This document shows, in pieces, positions 43,801 through 52,828 of a stretch of DNA of 64,000 bases. This DNA comes from Ga0074130 sp964499485 (GTDB lineage: Bacteria > Pseudomonadota > Gammaproteobacteria > Burkholderiales > Rhodocyclaceae), in the NCBI GenBank assembly GCA_964499485.1, contig CAZCLF010000004.1, positions 50,427-114,426 on the forward strand, read 5' to 3'. The notes below the pieces were generated by a model that was not told where the DNA came from, did no database searches, and saw only the letters and a program-made list of their open reading frames with translations. The translations under genes and the position numbers were made by a program. How positions within the stretch are numbered: the stretch's first letter is position 1; each line of letters begins with the position of its first letter.

Positions 43801-46171
43801 GCTCACCGGATGTCAATTGCTGACAGCGATTAATCAGCCAACTCGTATCTGGGGCGGTGATGTCGCCCTGCTCCAAAGCAACGACCCAGTCGGCAAATAA
43901 GCCATGCGCCTCATCCAGCATCTGCATGAGAGATGGGGTGCCATCCGCTTCCTGTTGAAGCCAGTGATTCATGACTTGTTCAACAGCCCAGGCGGTCTCT
44001 CCCAGTTCAATCAGGCCGACCATGCGACCACTTCCCTTGAGGGTGTGGAAGCTACGGCGAATGGTCGTCAGTGATTCGTGATCATGCGGGTCACGCGTAG
44101 CAATGGGTAACGTCTCGTTGAGCGTCGCAAGAACCTCGTTGGCTTCCTCAAGGAATATGCTGAGCAATTCCGCATCCAGCACCTCGCTGCTCGCACTCGC
44201 AAGACGCATGGTTTCTTCTGAGGGAGCGATTACAGTGGGTGTTTCCACCAGTGTGGCAATCGCTTCCTCAATCACAGGCGTTGACGCATTGTCATCGAGT
44301 GCTGCAATAGCCGTATTCAGCTGTTGCTCAAGGCCTTCATCTGCGACGAGTTGTGCATCCTCGCGCAGTGTTTCGAGTTGTTGTTTCAACTCGTCACGCA
44401 ACACAGTATCTTCAGGCTTTTCGCGCAAGGCGCCAATGAGGGTCTGTGTCAGTCGCTTGTTTAGATCAAGGCTAGCCTCAATCGTTTGGGCATCCTCATC
44501 ATTGCTTGCAGCATTACGTGGATTGAGAATGGCATCAAGATTGGCTTGGCCATGGCGCAATTGTTCAACGAAGAAACCGAGCGCTGACAACTTGCTCGCC
44601 ACCTCTTCGAATTCATGTTGTGCGGGGGCGCCTTCACCTGAGGCGAAACTGCGGATTTTTAGATCACACTCGTGCAATAGCTCAGAGGCATTGTCTTGAC
44701 CCAGAACCGCGAGTGCGCCTGCGACCTGATCCAGCGGTTTGCGCAAGGCAGAGAGGCCTTCGTTCTGGCTTGGGTTGCGGAAGAACGCATCTAGTGCCTG
44801 CTCGATGGTGGCCAAGTTAGCCGTGATTTCACGTACCACCTGGGCCATGAGCAGACGCTCTTGGGCTTTACGAGCAATGTCATCCAGTTGTGGGATTGCC
44901 AGCGCTTCAAGTGACTCGCCGCGATTCAATGCAGCCAGACGTGCAACCATCGCACTGACCTGCTCAGGGAAGTCTTCGCCCAACGCCGGATAGCTGGCTA
45001 TGCTGCTTTCAGCCAGGAGCATTGCAGTAGCGATTTCGATCGCCACACTTTCGTCCTGCCTCAGCGGGTCTTTGCGTAAGGTTTCAGCAATATCACTGAT
45101 TGCATTAACGAGACTGGTGAAGTCCGCATGCCCAAGTTGCACCGCTAGCACACAGCTTTCATCAATCCGTTGATGGAAGCGGGGTAGCGCTGCTGCCGTT
45201 CCCGAACTGAATCGATTCCAATCATCCTTGGCGTTGCCGAGCATGTCACGCAGTTGCGCAATGATTGGGCGTTTGGCTTCAGCGTCGGCGTCATGCTGTG
45301 CTTTAGGTAACTGCTCATTGAGCTGGAATGCAGCACGGACGCATTCCAGTTGCTCGCTGCCGGAGGGGGCAACTGCAACGTGGTAAAGCACATCACGCAG
45401 GAGTCGCTCTGCAATCGTGGTCGAGCCCTCAATCAGCTTGCGAATTTGTGTATCAATGCGTGCATTCAGCTTCCGCAGTGTGGCGTTGTCCGCTGTAATG
45501 CCAGTTTCGCGTAATGTGTCCAGCAAGCCCAATGCTGACCACCAAAGCGTCCGTCGAGCCGGTTGTGTCTGGGTCGCTTCAATTGCTTCCAGCGCAGTGC
45601 GCATGTCGGCAAGTCCATCAGGATTTCCACGCAGCCACTTGAGTAGTCCGCGTTGATAAGCCATGCGCGCTGCCTTGAGATGGCGCTCTAACTCGCTAGG
45701 TTCAAGAGAGATCTCTTCCTTGTCGCGTTTGGGGGGGCGTAGGCTGAGGTCCGGGAAAAATAGATCAGATTCGGGCGGCGTACTCTGGCCACACAGTGTT
45801 TGTAAAACGCAATAGTGAGGGTGCAGCCGTAAAGGTTGATCAGGGTTGCCAGCAACCAGATCATCCAGGTAATGGCGAATTGTGAAAAGGCCCTGCTCTG
45901 CCGCTTCTCTGACTTCTGTCGAATACGCCAGCTGCCCGGACTCGACAGCAGCAAACAGCTGCTCTACGGCTTCAGAGTATTGGGTGATGCCATCCAGGCC
46001 GACAATAGCGAGGGCGCCATGCGCTTGGTGCAACTGTGCAGCCGCTTTGCTGATTGAATCGAGATCCCCCTCGGCCGCCGTACGCAACAGCTCACCTGCG
46101 CGGTCCAGCGCAATATCGATCTCGCCTTTGACCCAGGTGAGTGGGCCGATATCTACGGAATTTGTATTCAT
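40874..46171 (-). CDS. pilL: Type IV pilus chemosensory hybrid histidine kinase PilL/ChpA
   Basis: A 1765-residue CheA-type kinase controlling twitching motility. An N-terminal PilL/FimL-like helical region is followed by Hpt domains whose His lie near residues 708 (FHTLKGSGRM), 875 (AAHTLAGIS) and 1065 (QLHTLKGSARM). Then come a dimerisation region, an HATPase domain (HLLRNAIAHGLE near 1357, DDGAGLNFERIR), a CheW domain (near 1490-1620) and a C-terminal receiver (VVDDSLTVRK, phosphoacceptor Asp near 1694 in LVDIEMPRMDG). Pseudomonas ChpA has more Hpt/Spt/Tpt domains. It overlaps pilJ by 1 bp. Confidence 0.95.
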   Translation of the reverse strand: MNTNSVDIGPLTWVKGEIDIALDRAGELLRTAAEGDLDSISKAAAQLHQAHGALAIVGLDGITQYSEAVEQLFAAVESGQLAYSTEVREAAEQGLFTIRHYLDDLVAGNPDQPLRLHPHYCVLQTLCGQSTPPESDLFFPDLSLRPPKRDKEEISLEPSELERHLKAARMAYQRGLLKWLRGNPDGLADMRTALEAIEATQTQPARRTLWWSALGLLDTLRETGITADNATLRKLNARIDTQIRKLIEGSTTIAERLLRDVLYHVAVAPSGSEQLECVRAAFQLNEQLPKAQHDADAEAKRPIIAQLRDMLGNAKDDWNRFSSGTAAALPRFHQRIDESCVLAVQLGHADFTSLVNAISDIAETLRKDPLRQDESVAIEIATAMLLAESSIASYPALGEDFPEQVSAMVARLAALNRGESLEALAIPQLDDIARKAQERLLMAQVVREITANLATIEQALDAFFRNPSQNEGLSALRKPLDQVAGALAVLGQDNASELLHECDLKIRSFASGEGAPAQHEFEEVASKLSALGFFVEQLRHGQANLDAILNPRNAASNDEDAQTIEASLDLNKRLTQTLIGALREKPEDTVLRDELKQQLETLREDAQLVADEGLEQQLNTAIAALDDNASTPVIEEAIATLVETPTVIAPSEETMRLASASSEVLDAELLSIFLEEANEVLATLNETLPIATRDPHDHESLTTIRRSFHTLKGSGRMVGLIELGETAWAVEQVMNHWLQQEADGTPSLMQMLDEAHGLFADWVVALEQGDITAPDTSWLINRCQQLTSGEPLESLPETWEAEDAQPVVEDTPTAIESAKVIEFPSGPAMIEIGPLSLTPMLFDTFVGEARSHIAALQEEFATKETPPSEALIRAAHTLAGISATVDIEPIHFLVSALEHALVRFAVAEQTISFEDRTVIARAIGALDGMVGVIAGRRMPGRDEELESALIALTPATEVTTEPPLVGLTDQTHELDVIEEATSAPSLQAALEAGIFDVQPNSVDEALQLVDELEFTVIEDEIDAQLLPIFLEESDELMQAIGSALRDWRASPDSQAAGEQLQRQLHTLKGSARMAGAMTLGELLHAMETRAEHGLHIGAQLGLLDTLDAAYDRSAHMLARLSRGEPALEPALVDAASEESDVSDSTQAPTRSVESASPTTPGETSGSNVLRVRAGLVDDLVNSSGEIAITRSRIEGEIRTLKDSLLDLTENVIRLRSQLREIEIQAESQMQSQESLVPEHSADFDPLEFDRFTRFQELTRLMAESVNDVSTIQHNLLRNLENTDAALVAQARLNRELSQSLMSVRMVPFNSVADRLYRVVRQATKDTGKRANLDIRGAQTELDRSVLENMIGPIEHLLRNAIAHGLESADTRKAAGKSDIGEIGISLAQIGNEIAITLEDDGAGLNFERIRAIGEERGLVDPLAVLDEQALIDLIFTPGFSTMSEVTALAGRGIGMDVVKSEVQNLGGRIDVSTTAGKGSRFSIYLPLTLAVAQGVLVRVGLRTFILPAGMVAQVNELKPADIEVVRKAGGIEWQGTHYPYHYLPQLLGQQDAQPEPARRHWLMLLRTGPQHIALEVDALLGNQEVVVKNIGPQLARVTGIAGATVLGDGEIALIINPVALAGHKPRTSPSVPVVASVVEERTATIPTILVVDDSLTVRKITGRLLERSGYRVVTAKDGIDALEQMVELVPDVMLVDIEMPRMDGFDLTRNVRADDRLKAIPIIMITSRTAEKHRNYAAEIGVNHYLGKPYDEDELLRLIGSHLKA

Positions 46172-48144
46172 CAGACCTTGAAGCCAGCAACCGAGCCCTT
46201 GAGTTCGCTGGCGAGTTCAGCCAATTCGCCAATCGACACAGCGGTCTGACGCGTACCGGTCGTAGTTTGTTCAGTAATGTGCAGAATGTTCTGCATGAGC
46301 TTTGCAACCTCGGTTGCAACGGTTGCTTGCTTTTCCGTATCTCCGGAGATCGATTCAATCAGGTCAGCAAGGTTTTGGGAAACGTTAGAAATTTCTTCGA
46401 GCGCCTGACCCGCGGCATCGGAGAGTTGGGCCCCTTCAACCACGTTCTGGGTTGAGTTTTCCATTGCCGAAACGGCATCGTGCGTATCGGTCTGAATGGT
46501 CTTCACAATCGCTGCGATCTGCTTGGTAGCTTCTGCAGAGCGTTCAGCCAGACGCTGCACTTCTTCAGCAACCACGGTAAAGCCACGACCCGCCTCACCG
46601 GCTGATGCCGCCTGAATCGCAGCGTTGAGTGCCAGCACGTTGGTTTGTTCTGTAATGTCTGAAATCAGTTCCACGATTTCACCGATCTCCTGCGAGGACT
46701 CGCCGAGGCGCTTAATCCGTTTCGAGGTTTCCTGAATCTGTTGGCGGATTTCATTCATGCCCTTGATGGAGTTCGTTACAGCCGCTGAACCCTTTTGTGC
46801 GGCCGCAAGCGAAACCAGTGCCACACGGGCAGACTCACTGGCGTTAATCGAAACATTCGTCATCGACTCTGCCATTGAGAGTACTGAGCTATTAGCCGAA
46901 CGGATTTCTTCGGACTGTGTCTCAGTTGCTGAGAGCAATTCGTCTGTAGTTTTTTGAGCGGTTTCAGAAGCGGCTGCCACCCGTGTTGCAGCATCGTTGA
47001 TGCGCTTAACAAGCACGGAAAGTTCTTCAATCGTGTAATTCACCGAGTCGGCAATCGCACCTGTAATGTCCTCGGTCACTGTGGCACGAATGGTTAAGTC
47101 ACCATCAGCAAGGTCGCCCATTTCGTTCATTAAGCGAAGAATGGCGTCCTGTGAGGCATTACGTTCAGCTTCTGCTTGTTGGCGTAGCGCCTCAGATTCT
47201 TGGTTACGTTCGGCGGCCTCTTCATTGAAGATTTTTACGACCACCACGAGAAGAGCGAGGACTAGAGAACCAAACACAGCAAACAGTGCTGCGTGGATTG
47301 AGCGCTGATCCGTTTGCGCCTCGAATACGCTGAGCAGGGTGTCCGTTGCGGCGGTTAAGGGAAGGATGTTGGCGAGCAGCTGTGACGCGCCATCGCGGGC
47401 CACGGCAAAGGCTGTCATGTCAGCAGGAAGTGCAGCGAGTAATGCTTTAGCTTGGGTGCCGAAATCACTGTTGTCACCCTTGCCCGCGACAAACTCCAGC
47501 TGCATACGCAAATCCTTTGCCAAGGCTAGCTCGGTTGCAGTTTCCATTGGCGTAGGTGAGGCGAGTTGGCTTGCCTCACGCAGAATGCGCTCACCTTGCC
47601 CTCCCCAGCCACCTTTGCGACCACCTTCGGCTACAAATTTGGCAATCGCGACGTAAGCCCCTTGCTGTGCGAGGAGTGCCGAGATACGTGCGTCTGCGAC
47701 CTTCCATTCCTCTTGCAATTTATTTAATGGCGGCGAGACCGTTTCGCCTGCTGGGCGAATACGAACGCCATCGACTTCGCCCCCCTTCGAAACAATTTGT
47801 AGTGCTTCTGAAAAGTCTTTACGAATTTGGCCCAGTTCGCGGAAGGCGTTGAGATCTCCGCTCTGTGCAAGGGTGGCCGCCTTGGCAATTTGGTAGGCCT
47901 GCACGTTAATTTTGTGACCCAAGCGTATCCGGGTGTCATCGGCTAGGTCTGCACGGTTGTTCACGTAGGTGATCCCCGCTGTGGCAAGCAGAATGACGAT
48001 AAATAGGCTACCGAAGAACTTCAGCTGTTTGCTGAACTGAACCTTCTGTTTTTCAACCTTTTGGGGAACAACGGGGGCGCCATCCTCGTCGTTGAGAGTT
48101 TGACCGGGCAGGTTGAGTGAGGGCAGTTTCAGATTGAACGCCAT
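46171..48144 (-). CDS. pilJ: Twitching motility methyl-accepting chemotaxis protein PilJ
   Basis: A 657-residue inner-membrane chemoreceptor. Two transmembrane helices flank a periplasmic domain (FFGSLFIVILLATAGITYV near 43-61; ALFAVFGSLVLALLVVVVKIF near 285-305). A HAMP-like region follows, then the signalling hairpin with its tip ELISDITEQTNVLALNAAIQAASAGEAGRGFTVVAEEVQRLAER (well conserved). It feeds PilI and PilL. The periplasmic part contains PilJ-type N-terminal repeats (QAYQIAKAATLAQSG). Its stop overlaps pilL by 1 bp. Confidence 0.95.
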   Translation of the reverse strand: MAFNLKLPSLNLPGQTLNDEDGAPVVPQKVEKQKVQFSKQLKFFGSLFIVILLATAGITYVNNRADLADDTRIRLGHKINVQAYQIAKAATLAQSGDLNAFRELGQIRKDFSEALQIVSKGGEVDGVRIRPAGETVSPPLNKLQEEWKVADARISALLAQQGAYVAIAKFVAEGGRKGGWGGQGERILREASQLASPTPMETATELALAKDLRMQLEFVAGKGDNSDFGTQAKALLAALPADMTAFAVARDGASQLLANILPLTAATDTLLSVFEAQTDQRSIHAALFAVFGSLVLALLVVVVKIFNEEAAERNQESEALRQQAEAERNASQDAILRLMNEMGDLADGDLTIRATVTEDITGAIADSVNYTIEELSVLVKRINDAATRVAAASETAQKTTDELLSATETQSEEIRSANSSVLSMAESMTNVSINASESARVALVSLAAAQKGSAAVTNSIKGMNEIRQQIQETSKRIKRLGESSQEIGEIVELISDITEQTNVLALNAAIQAASAGEAGRGFTVVAEEVQRLAERSAEATKQIAAIVKTIQTDTHDAVSAMENSTQNVVEGAQLSDAAGQALEEISNVSQNLADLIESISGDTEKQATVATEVAKLMQNILHITEQTTTGTRQTAVSIGELAELASELKGSVAGFKV

Positions 48145-48180
48145 AGTTATCTCCAGAAAAACGCCATAAGGCGTCTGAGG

Positions 48181-48699
48181 TCACAGAGCAATATCAAGGA
48201 AAGCAGAGTCCTGCAGCAGATTCACGAGTGCAATATGCAGCCAGGTATTATTTTGTTCATCACGGTAAGCAGCTTGAATCCAGCTAGCGGACGGGGCGCT
48301 TGCCTCCATGTCAATTGATTGAAGCGCGCTCAACGGGCGCAAACCTTCTATGCCCTCAACCAGCAACGCACTGTTTATCCCATGGCGCGCACCTACCAGC
48401 AGCAAACGACTTCTTTCGGTGCGTGGCGTAGGAGGGGCTCCGACAAACTGTGCAAAGTCGACCACAGCGTGCAGGCCGCCGCGGATATTGGTCATCCCGA
48501 CAAACCATGGCTGCGTGAGCGGCACTTGACTTAAGGGGGGCAGTGGCACCACTTCGCCCGAGTCAGGTAACTCAAGTAGCCAGCGGCGCCCGCCCGAACG
48601 GAAACCCAGCATCGGCGGTGTGGTTTCGCCGCGCTTGGCTGATAGCAGTCGAGCGGAAAGGTTTTCCTGGAAGTCCCGCAGGCTAAGCCGTTTGGCCAT
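48181..48699 (-). CDS. pilI: CheW-like adaptor PilI
   Basis: A 172-residue CheW-domain protein linking the receptor PilJ to the kinase PilL. WFVGMTNIRGGLHAVVDFAQFVG matches the CheW core (xGxxNxRGxxxxVxD). N-terminal SLRDFQENLSARL is typical of PilI. It lies between pilH and pilJ, with short spacers. Confidence 0.93.
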   Translation of the reverse strand: MAKRLSLRDFQENLSARLLSAKRGETTPPMLGFRSGGRRWLLELPDSGEVVPLPPLSQVPLTQPWFVGMTNIRGGLHAVVDFAQFVGAPPTPRTERSRLLLVGARHGINSALLVEGIEGLRPLSALQSIDMEASAPSASWIQAAYRDEQNNTWLHIALVNLLQDSAFLDIAL

Positions 48700-48712
48700 T
48701 CAAGTGCCTGCT

Positions 48713-49075
48713 TCAGAGTGTGGCCAGCTTGGCCAGCAGTGCTGTCGGATCGACGGGCTTGACCATATAGTCAAGGGCGCCTTGGCGCATGCCCCAGATC
48801 TTGTCGGTTTCCTGATCTTTGCTGGTGCACATGATGACGGGGATGTGTTTTGTGGCGTCATCGCGTGAAATCGTGCGTGTCGCTTGGTAACCGTTCATGC
48901 CAGGCATGACAACGTCCATCAGGATCAAGTCTGGCAGTTCACGTTTGGCAGCCGCAACACCTTCTTCGCCGTTGTTGGCCGTTACGATGGTGTAGCCCTT
49001 GCCTTCCAGCAGGGTCACGAGAACATGGCGCTCGGTGGCGGAGTCGTCGACAACGAGAATTTTCTTGATCGGCAT
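48713..49075 (-). CDS. pilH: Twitching motility response regulator PilH
   Basis: A 120-residue single receiver: VVDDSATERH acidic pocket, phosphoacceptor Asp in LILMDVVMPGMNG, Thr in MCTSKDQ and Lys in MVKPVD. In Pseudomonas PilH opposes PilG, controlling pilus retraction. It lies between pilG and pilI. Confidence 0.93.
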   Translation of the reverse strand: MPIKKILVVDDSATERHVLVTLLEGKGYTIVTANNGEEGVAAAKRELPDLILMDVVMPGMNGYQATRTISRDDATKHIPVIMCTSKDQETDKIWGMRQGALDYMVKPVDPTALLAKLATL

Positions 49076-49111
49076 TACTTTTCCTTCAGGGTAAAACAGA
49101 TGAAAACGAGC

Positions 49112-49504
49112 TTAATTATGGCGGGCATGCGCTGCAACTGTATTTAGCAGGCTGTCCTTGGTGAAAGGCTTGGTGAGGTACTCATCCGAGCCAACCATGC
49201 GACCTCGGGCGCGGTCGAATAGACCATCTTTGGAGGAGAGCATGACGACCGGGGTCCCTGCGAAGCGGGGGTTTTTCTTGATCAGTGCACAAGTTTGATA
49301 GCCATCAAGGCGAGGCATCAATATGTCGCAAAACACCAAGTCTGGTTGGTGGTCTGCGATTTTTGCCAAGGCATCAAAGCCGTCCTCAGCGAGGACAACC
49401 TGACATCCGGCCTGAACCAGAAAGATTTCCGCACTTTTGCGGATCGTGTTCGAGTCATCGATAACCATGACTTTCACACTATTCAAACTGCGTGATTCAC
49501 TCAC
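49112..49504 (-). CDS. pilG: Twitching motility response regulator PilG
   Basis: A 130-residue single receiver starting at a GTG, with VIDDSNTIRKSAE, phosphoacceptor Asp in LVFCDILMPRLDG, Ser in MLSSKDG and Lys in LTKPF. PilG is needed for pilus extension in the Pseudomonas system. It is the first gene of the pilGHIJL operon. The 180 bp upstream, up to rubA, holds no clear promoter. Confidence 0.93.
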   Translation of the reverse strand: MSESRSLNSVKVMVIDDSNTIRKSAEIFLVQAGCQVVLAEDGFDALAKIADHQPDLVFCDILMPRLDGYQTCALIKKNPRFAGTPVVMLSSKDGLFDRARGRMVGSDEYLTKPFTKDSLLNTVAAHARHN

Positions 49505-49683
49505 CTGCCGCCCACCCCTAATGTTCGAAACAGAGAATGCTTTTTGAATGCAAGAACTGAACCAGCAATGTATTGGCCGCTTGCCTTCCTCTCTGAGGAA
49601 TTGCTGGGCTCAAAACCCTTGTTCAGTGCTACCTAATACCAGCCATCATACTAAGACCGGAATAAATAAGGCAATCTTATTGT

Positions 49684-49863
49684 TTATATTTTCACCATTT
49701 CGAAATCTTCCTTGCGGGCACCGCACTCAGGGCAGGTCCAGTTGGGGGGGACATCCTCCCACCGCGTCCCAGGTGCAATTCCTTCATCTGGGATTCCGGC
49801 GGCCTCATCGTAAATAAAACCGCAAATCAGGCACATCCAAGTGTGAAAGTCGTTGCTGCTCAT
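49684..49863 (-). CDS. rubA: Rubredoxin
   Basis: A 59-residue iron protein with two CxxC pairs: MCLICGFIYDEA and WTCPECGARKEDF, which bind one Fe. Small electron carrier for alkane hydroxylase, superoxide reductase or other partners; none is encoded nearby. I start at 49863 (MSSNDFHTW), with GAGAAAG upstream; an ATG 12 bp earlier is possible. Divergent from thiD and upstream of pilG on the same strand, an arrangement seen in other betaproteobacteria. Confidence 0.95.
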   Translation of the reverse strand: MSSNDFHTWMCLICGFIYDEAAGIPDEGIAPGTRWEDVPPNWTCPECGARKEDFEMVKI

Positions 49864-49941
49864 GGTCTTTCTCATGTTTCGGTTAGAATGGAAGCACTAT
49901 ACCGCAGGCTTTTACGACTGCGGCACACTTTCCCAATTCCC

Positions 49942-50799
49942 ATGAGCTCACCTGCCAGCGCTGCCCTCTCGGTTACCCCTCCGCCTTGTCCGCCGATCGT
50001 GCTCAGTTTTGCCGCGTCAGATCCGACCAGTGGTGCAGGCATCCAAGCCGATCTGCTGGCGATTGCTGGCATGGGATGCCATCCCGTGTCGGTTGTCACC
50101 GCCATTACCGTTCAAGATACAACGGGTGTTGAGGACATTCTGCCAATTGATGCGGGTTGGGTCGAGGACCAAGCCCGCGCCGTGCTTGAAGACATGCCGG
50201 TTGCTGCTTTCAAGTTTGGCGTATTGGGAAGCGTCGAGAACATTACGGCGATTGCCGAAGTGGTCGCCGATTACCCGCATATCCCCTTGATCTTTGATCC
50301 GGTCCTCGCGTCTGGACGCGGCGACCAGTTGTCCAATGAGGACATGATTGAAGCGATTACTGAGCTATTGCTCCCACAGACCACTATCCTGACCCCCAAT
50401 AGTCTTGAAGCACGACGTCTGGCTGAGTTGGACGATGAAAATGCACCGCCAGAACTGAGCGAGTGTGCTCATCGGCTGCTACAGGCTGGCTGCGAATATG
50501 TGTTGGTGACGGGTACGCATGAAAACACAGCTCAGGTCGTGAACACCCTATATGGCAGCCATGGTGTGGTGCGGACAGATCGTTGGCAGCGACTCTCTGG
50601 TAACTATCATGGATCAGGTTGCACCTTGGCGTCAGCGTTGGCGGCCGCATTGGCGCAGGGTATGTCGATTGAAGAGGCTGTGCATGAGGCGCAGGAATTC
50701 ACTTGGCAATGCCTAGCAGCTGGATTCCGCGCTGGCATGGGGCAACACATTCCAGATCGCTTTTTCTGGGCCAGAAACGCCAACCGCACTGATAAGTAA
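49942..50799 (+). CDS. thiD: Hydroxymethylpyrimidine/phosphomethylpyrimidine kinase
   Basis: A 285-residue ribokinase-family enzyme that phosphorylates HMP to HMP-PP for thiamine synthesis. LSFAASDPTSGAGIQADL is the N-terminal substrate/ATP motif, VVTAITVQDTTGV follows, and SGNYHGSGCTLASALAAALAQG holds the catalytic GxGD-like GSGC. No TPP riboswitch motif was recognised upstream. The next gene, thiE, makes the following step. Confidence 0.94.
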   Translation: MSSPASAALSVTPPPCPPIVLSFAASDPTSGAGIQADLLAIAGMGCHPVSVVTAITVQDTTGVEDILPIDAGWVEDQARAVLEDMPVAAFKFGVLGSVENITAIAEVVADYPHIPLIFDPVLASGRGDQLSNEDMIEAITELLLPQTTILTPNSLEARRLAELDDENAPPELSECAHRLLQAGCEYVLVTGTHENTAQVVNTLYGSHGVVRTDRWQRLSGNYHGSGCTLASALAAALAQGMSIEEAVHEAQEFTWQCLAAGFRAGMGQHIPDRFFWARNANRTDK

Positions 50800-50852
50800 T
50801 TTTCGTCAGTCACACGTAACAAATAAACAAGCAACGCGAGAAAAGCACATCA

Positions 50853-51500
50853 ATGAGTCTCAGCCCCACCCAGCAGGCCTGTCTGCGCGGCCTGTATGCC
50901 GTTACCCCGGATGATCCCTTGCTGCCACGCATGTCCACCTTGGTTAATCAAGCGCTGGCAGGCGGCGTCAAGGTTGTGCAATACCGTAATAAGTTTGCTC
51001 CACGACCCTTGTTCCGTGCGCAAGCCGCAGAGTTGCTGCGTATTTGTCGCGCCGCCGGTGCCTTGCTGATCGTCAATGACAATCCAGAAATTGCCGCCGA
51101 CATCGGCGCGGACGGCGTACATGTGGGGCGCGAGGATGGTGGGGCTGCCCGCGCTCGCGCCATCGTCGGGCCGGATCGCATTGTTGGCGTCTCCTGCTAT
51201 GACGATCTGTCGATTGCCGCCGCGGCAGTAGCTGAGGGCGCAGACTATGTGGCCTTTGGTGCCATGTTCCCCTCTACCGTGAAACCCGGTGCGGTGGCCG
51301 CGCCTCTGTCCTTGCTGAGCGATGCGCGTGCGCGTTTCAACGTGCCCGTTTGCGCGATTGGGGGCATCAAGTTGGATAAAGTGCCATCTCTGATTGCAGC
51401 GGGGACTGACATGGCCGCGGTGATTACCGATTTGTTTGATGCGCCCGACGTGGAAGCCCAGGCTCGCGCCTATCAACAACTGTTCAAGGTGTCGGTATGA
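50853..51500 (+). CDS. thiE: Thiamine phosphate synthase
   Basis: Couples HMP-PP and HET-P to thiamine phosphate. The 215-residue TIM-barrel protein has GLYAVTPDD, VVQYRNK (diphosphate site), LLIVNDNPEIA, GADGVHVGREDG, IVGVSCYDD, YVAFGAMFPSTVKPGA and CAIGGIKLDKVP, all conserved. It lies 53 bp after thiD and overlaps hemL by 4 bp. Confidence 0.96.
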   Translation: MSLSPTQQACLRGLYAVTPDDPLLPRMSTLVNQALAGGVKVVQYRNKFAPRPLFRAQAAELLRICRAAGALLIVNDNPEIAADIGADGVHVGREDGGAARARAIVGPDRIVGVSCYDDLSIAAAAVAEGADYVAFGAMFPSTVKPGAVAAPLSLLSDARARFNVPVCAIGGIKLDKVPSLIAAGTDMAAVITDLFDAPDVEAQARAYQQLFKVSV

Positions 51501-52777
51501 GTAAGAACGAGGCACTGTTCAAGCGCGCGCAGGCGCACATCCCTGGCGGTGTTAACTCGCCGGTGCGTGCCTTTGGCTCTGTTGGTGGTACGCCGCGCTT
51601 CTTTGCGCGGGGCGAAGGTGCCTATGCCTGGGATGCCGATGGCAAGCGTTATATCGACTACGTTGGTAGCTGGGGCCCTTTGATCCTTGGGCATGCCGAT
51701 CCGGATGTGGTCAAGGCGGTTCAGGAGGCTGCAGCGTTGGGCCTGAGCTTTGGCGCGCCGACCGAGCGCGAGATTGAGCTGGCCGACCTGTTGGTCAAGC
51801 TGGTGCCCAGTATGGACATGGTGCGTTTAGTGTCGTCTGGCACTGAGGCCACCATGAGCGCGATTCGTCTCGCACGTGGACACACTGGCCGCGATCTCAT
51901 CATCAAGTTCGAAGGTTGTTACCACGGTCACGCCGACAGTCTGCTGGTCAGGGCCGGTTCCGGCATGCTGACTTTTGGCAATCCCTCGTCGAGCGGTGTG
52001 CCTGCGGATCTGGCGCAGCACACGCTAGTCCTCGATTACAACAACCCGCAGCAGCTCCGCGAGGCGTTTGCCAAGCATGGCGATAAGATCGCCTGCATTA
52101 TCGTCGAGCCTGTGGTGGGCAACATGAATCTGGTGGTGCCAACAGCAGAATTTCTGCTCGCCATGCGCGAGCAGTGCACGCAACATGGTGCTGTGCTGAT
52201 TTTTGATGAGGTTATGACCGGTTTCCGCGTTGCTGCGGGTAGTGCGCAGGGGTTGTTTGGTATCAAGCCCGATCTATCGACCTTCGGCAAGATTGTCGGT
52301 GGTGGCATGCCGCTGGGTGCGTTTGGTGGTCGTCGCGAGATCATGGAAAAGATTGCACCGCTCGGCCCGGTTTATCAGGCGGGTACCTTGTCGGGCAACC
52401 CGTTGTCTGTTGCAGCGGGCCTCGTGACGCTTGCCAAAATCCAGACGCCTGGCTTTTATGAAATGCTAGCGGCCAAGACGCGTTCCTTGTGCGAGGGCCT
52501 TACCGGCGCGGCGCGTGCGCATGGCATTGCTTTCTCTGCACAGTCTGTGGGTGGCATGTTTGGTCTGTATTTCCGAGACACCCCACCAAGCACTTTCAAC
52601 GATGTGATGCAGGCGGATAAGGGCCGCTTCAATCACTTCTTCCACAGCATGTTGGATAAGGGCGTCTATCTCGCACCCTCGGCCTTCGAGGCGGGCTTCG
52701 TCTCTATTGTGCACAGTGAGGCAGATATTGCCGCGACCGTTGCTGCGGCAGATGCCATTTTCAGCAGCATGCAGTAG
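51497..52777 (+). CDS. hemL: Glutamate-1-semialdehyde 2,1-aminomutase
   Basis: PLP enzyme making 5-aminolevulinate from glutamate semialdehyde in the C5 tetrapyrrole path. The 426-residue length is standard. IPGGVNSPVRAFGSVGG at the start, VSSGTEATMSAIRLARGHTGRD, FEGCYHGHAD, IFDEVMTGFRV and STFGKIVGGGMPLGAFGG, which contains the PLP-Lys, are diagnostic. The start overlaps thiE (ATGA). Confidence 0.97.
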   Translation: MSKNEALFKRAQAHIPGGVNSPVRAFGSVGGTPRFFARGEGAYAWDADGKRYIDYVGSWGPLILGHADPDVVKAVQEAAALGLSFGAPTEREIELADLLVKLVPSMDMVRLVSSGTEATMSAIRLARGHTGRDLIIKFEGCYHGHADSLLVRAGSGMLTFGNPSSSGVPADLAQHTLVLDYNNPQQLREAFAKHGDKIACIIVEPVVGNMNLVVPTAEFLLAMREQCTQHGAVLIFDEVMTGFRVAAGSAQGLFGIKPDLSTFGKIVGGGMPLGAFGGRREIMEKIAPLGPVYQAGTLSGNPLSVAAGLVTLAKIQTPGFYEMLAAKTRSLCEGLTGAARAHGIAFSAQSVGGMFGLYFRDTPPSTFNDVMQADKGRFNHFFHSMLDKGVYLAPSAFEAGFVSIVHSEADIAATVAAADAIFSSMQ

Positions 52778-52790
52778 CGTATCCAGATAC

Positions 52791-52826
52791 AAACAAAAAC
52801 GGCACCTGTGGGTGCCGTTTTTGTTT
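52791..52826. terminator. Bidirectional Rho-independent terminator between hemL and corA
   Basis: Perfect 16-bp inverted repeat (AAACAAAAACGGCACC / GGTGCCGTTTTTGTTT) with loop TGTG. Both strands end in a T-rich run, so it can stop the plus-strand thiD-thiE-hemL transcript and the convergent corA transcript. Confidence 0.93.
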
Positions 52827-52828
52827 GC

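Noticed and set aside
49665..49681. Terminator of rubA (AATAAG/CTTATT)
   Set aside because: A 6-bp, AT-rich stem with no T-run on the minus strand is too weak.
49864..49941. TPP riboswitch upstream of thiD
   Set aside because: The gap is too short and lacks the CTGAGA-type core.
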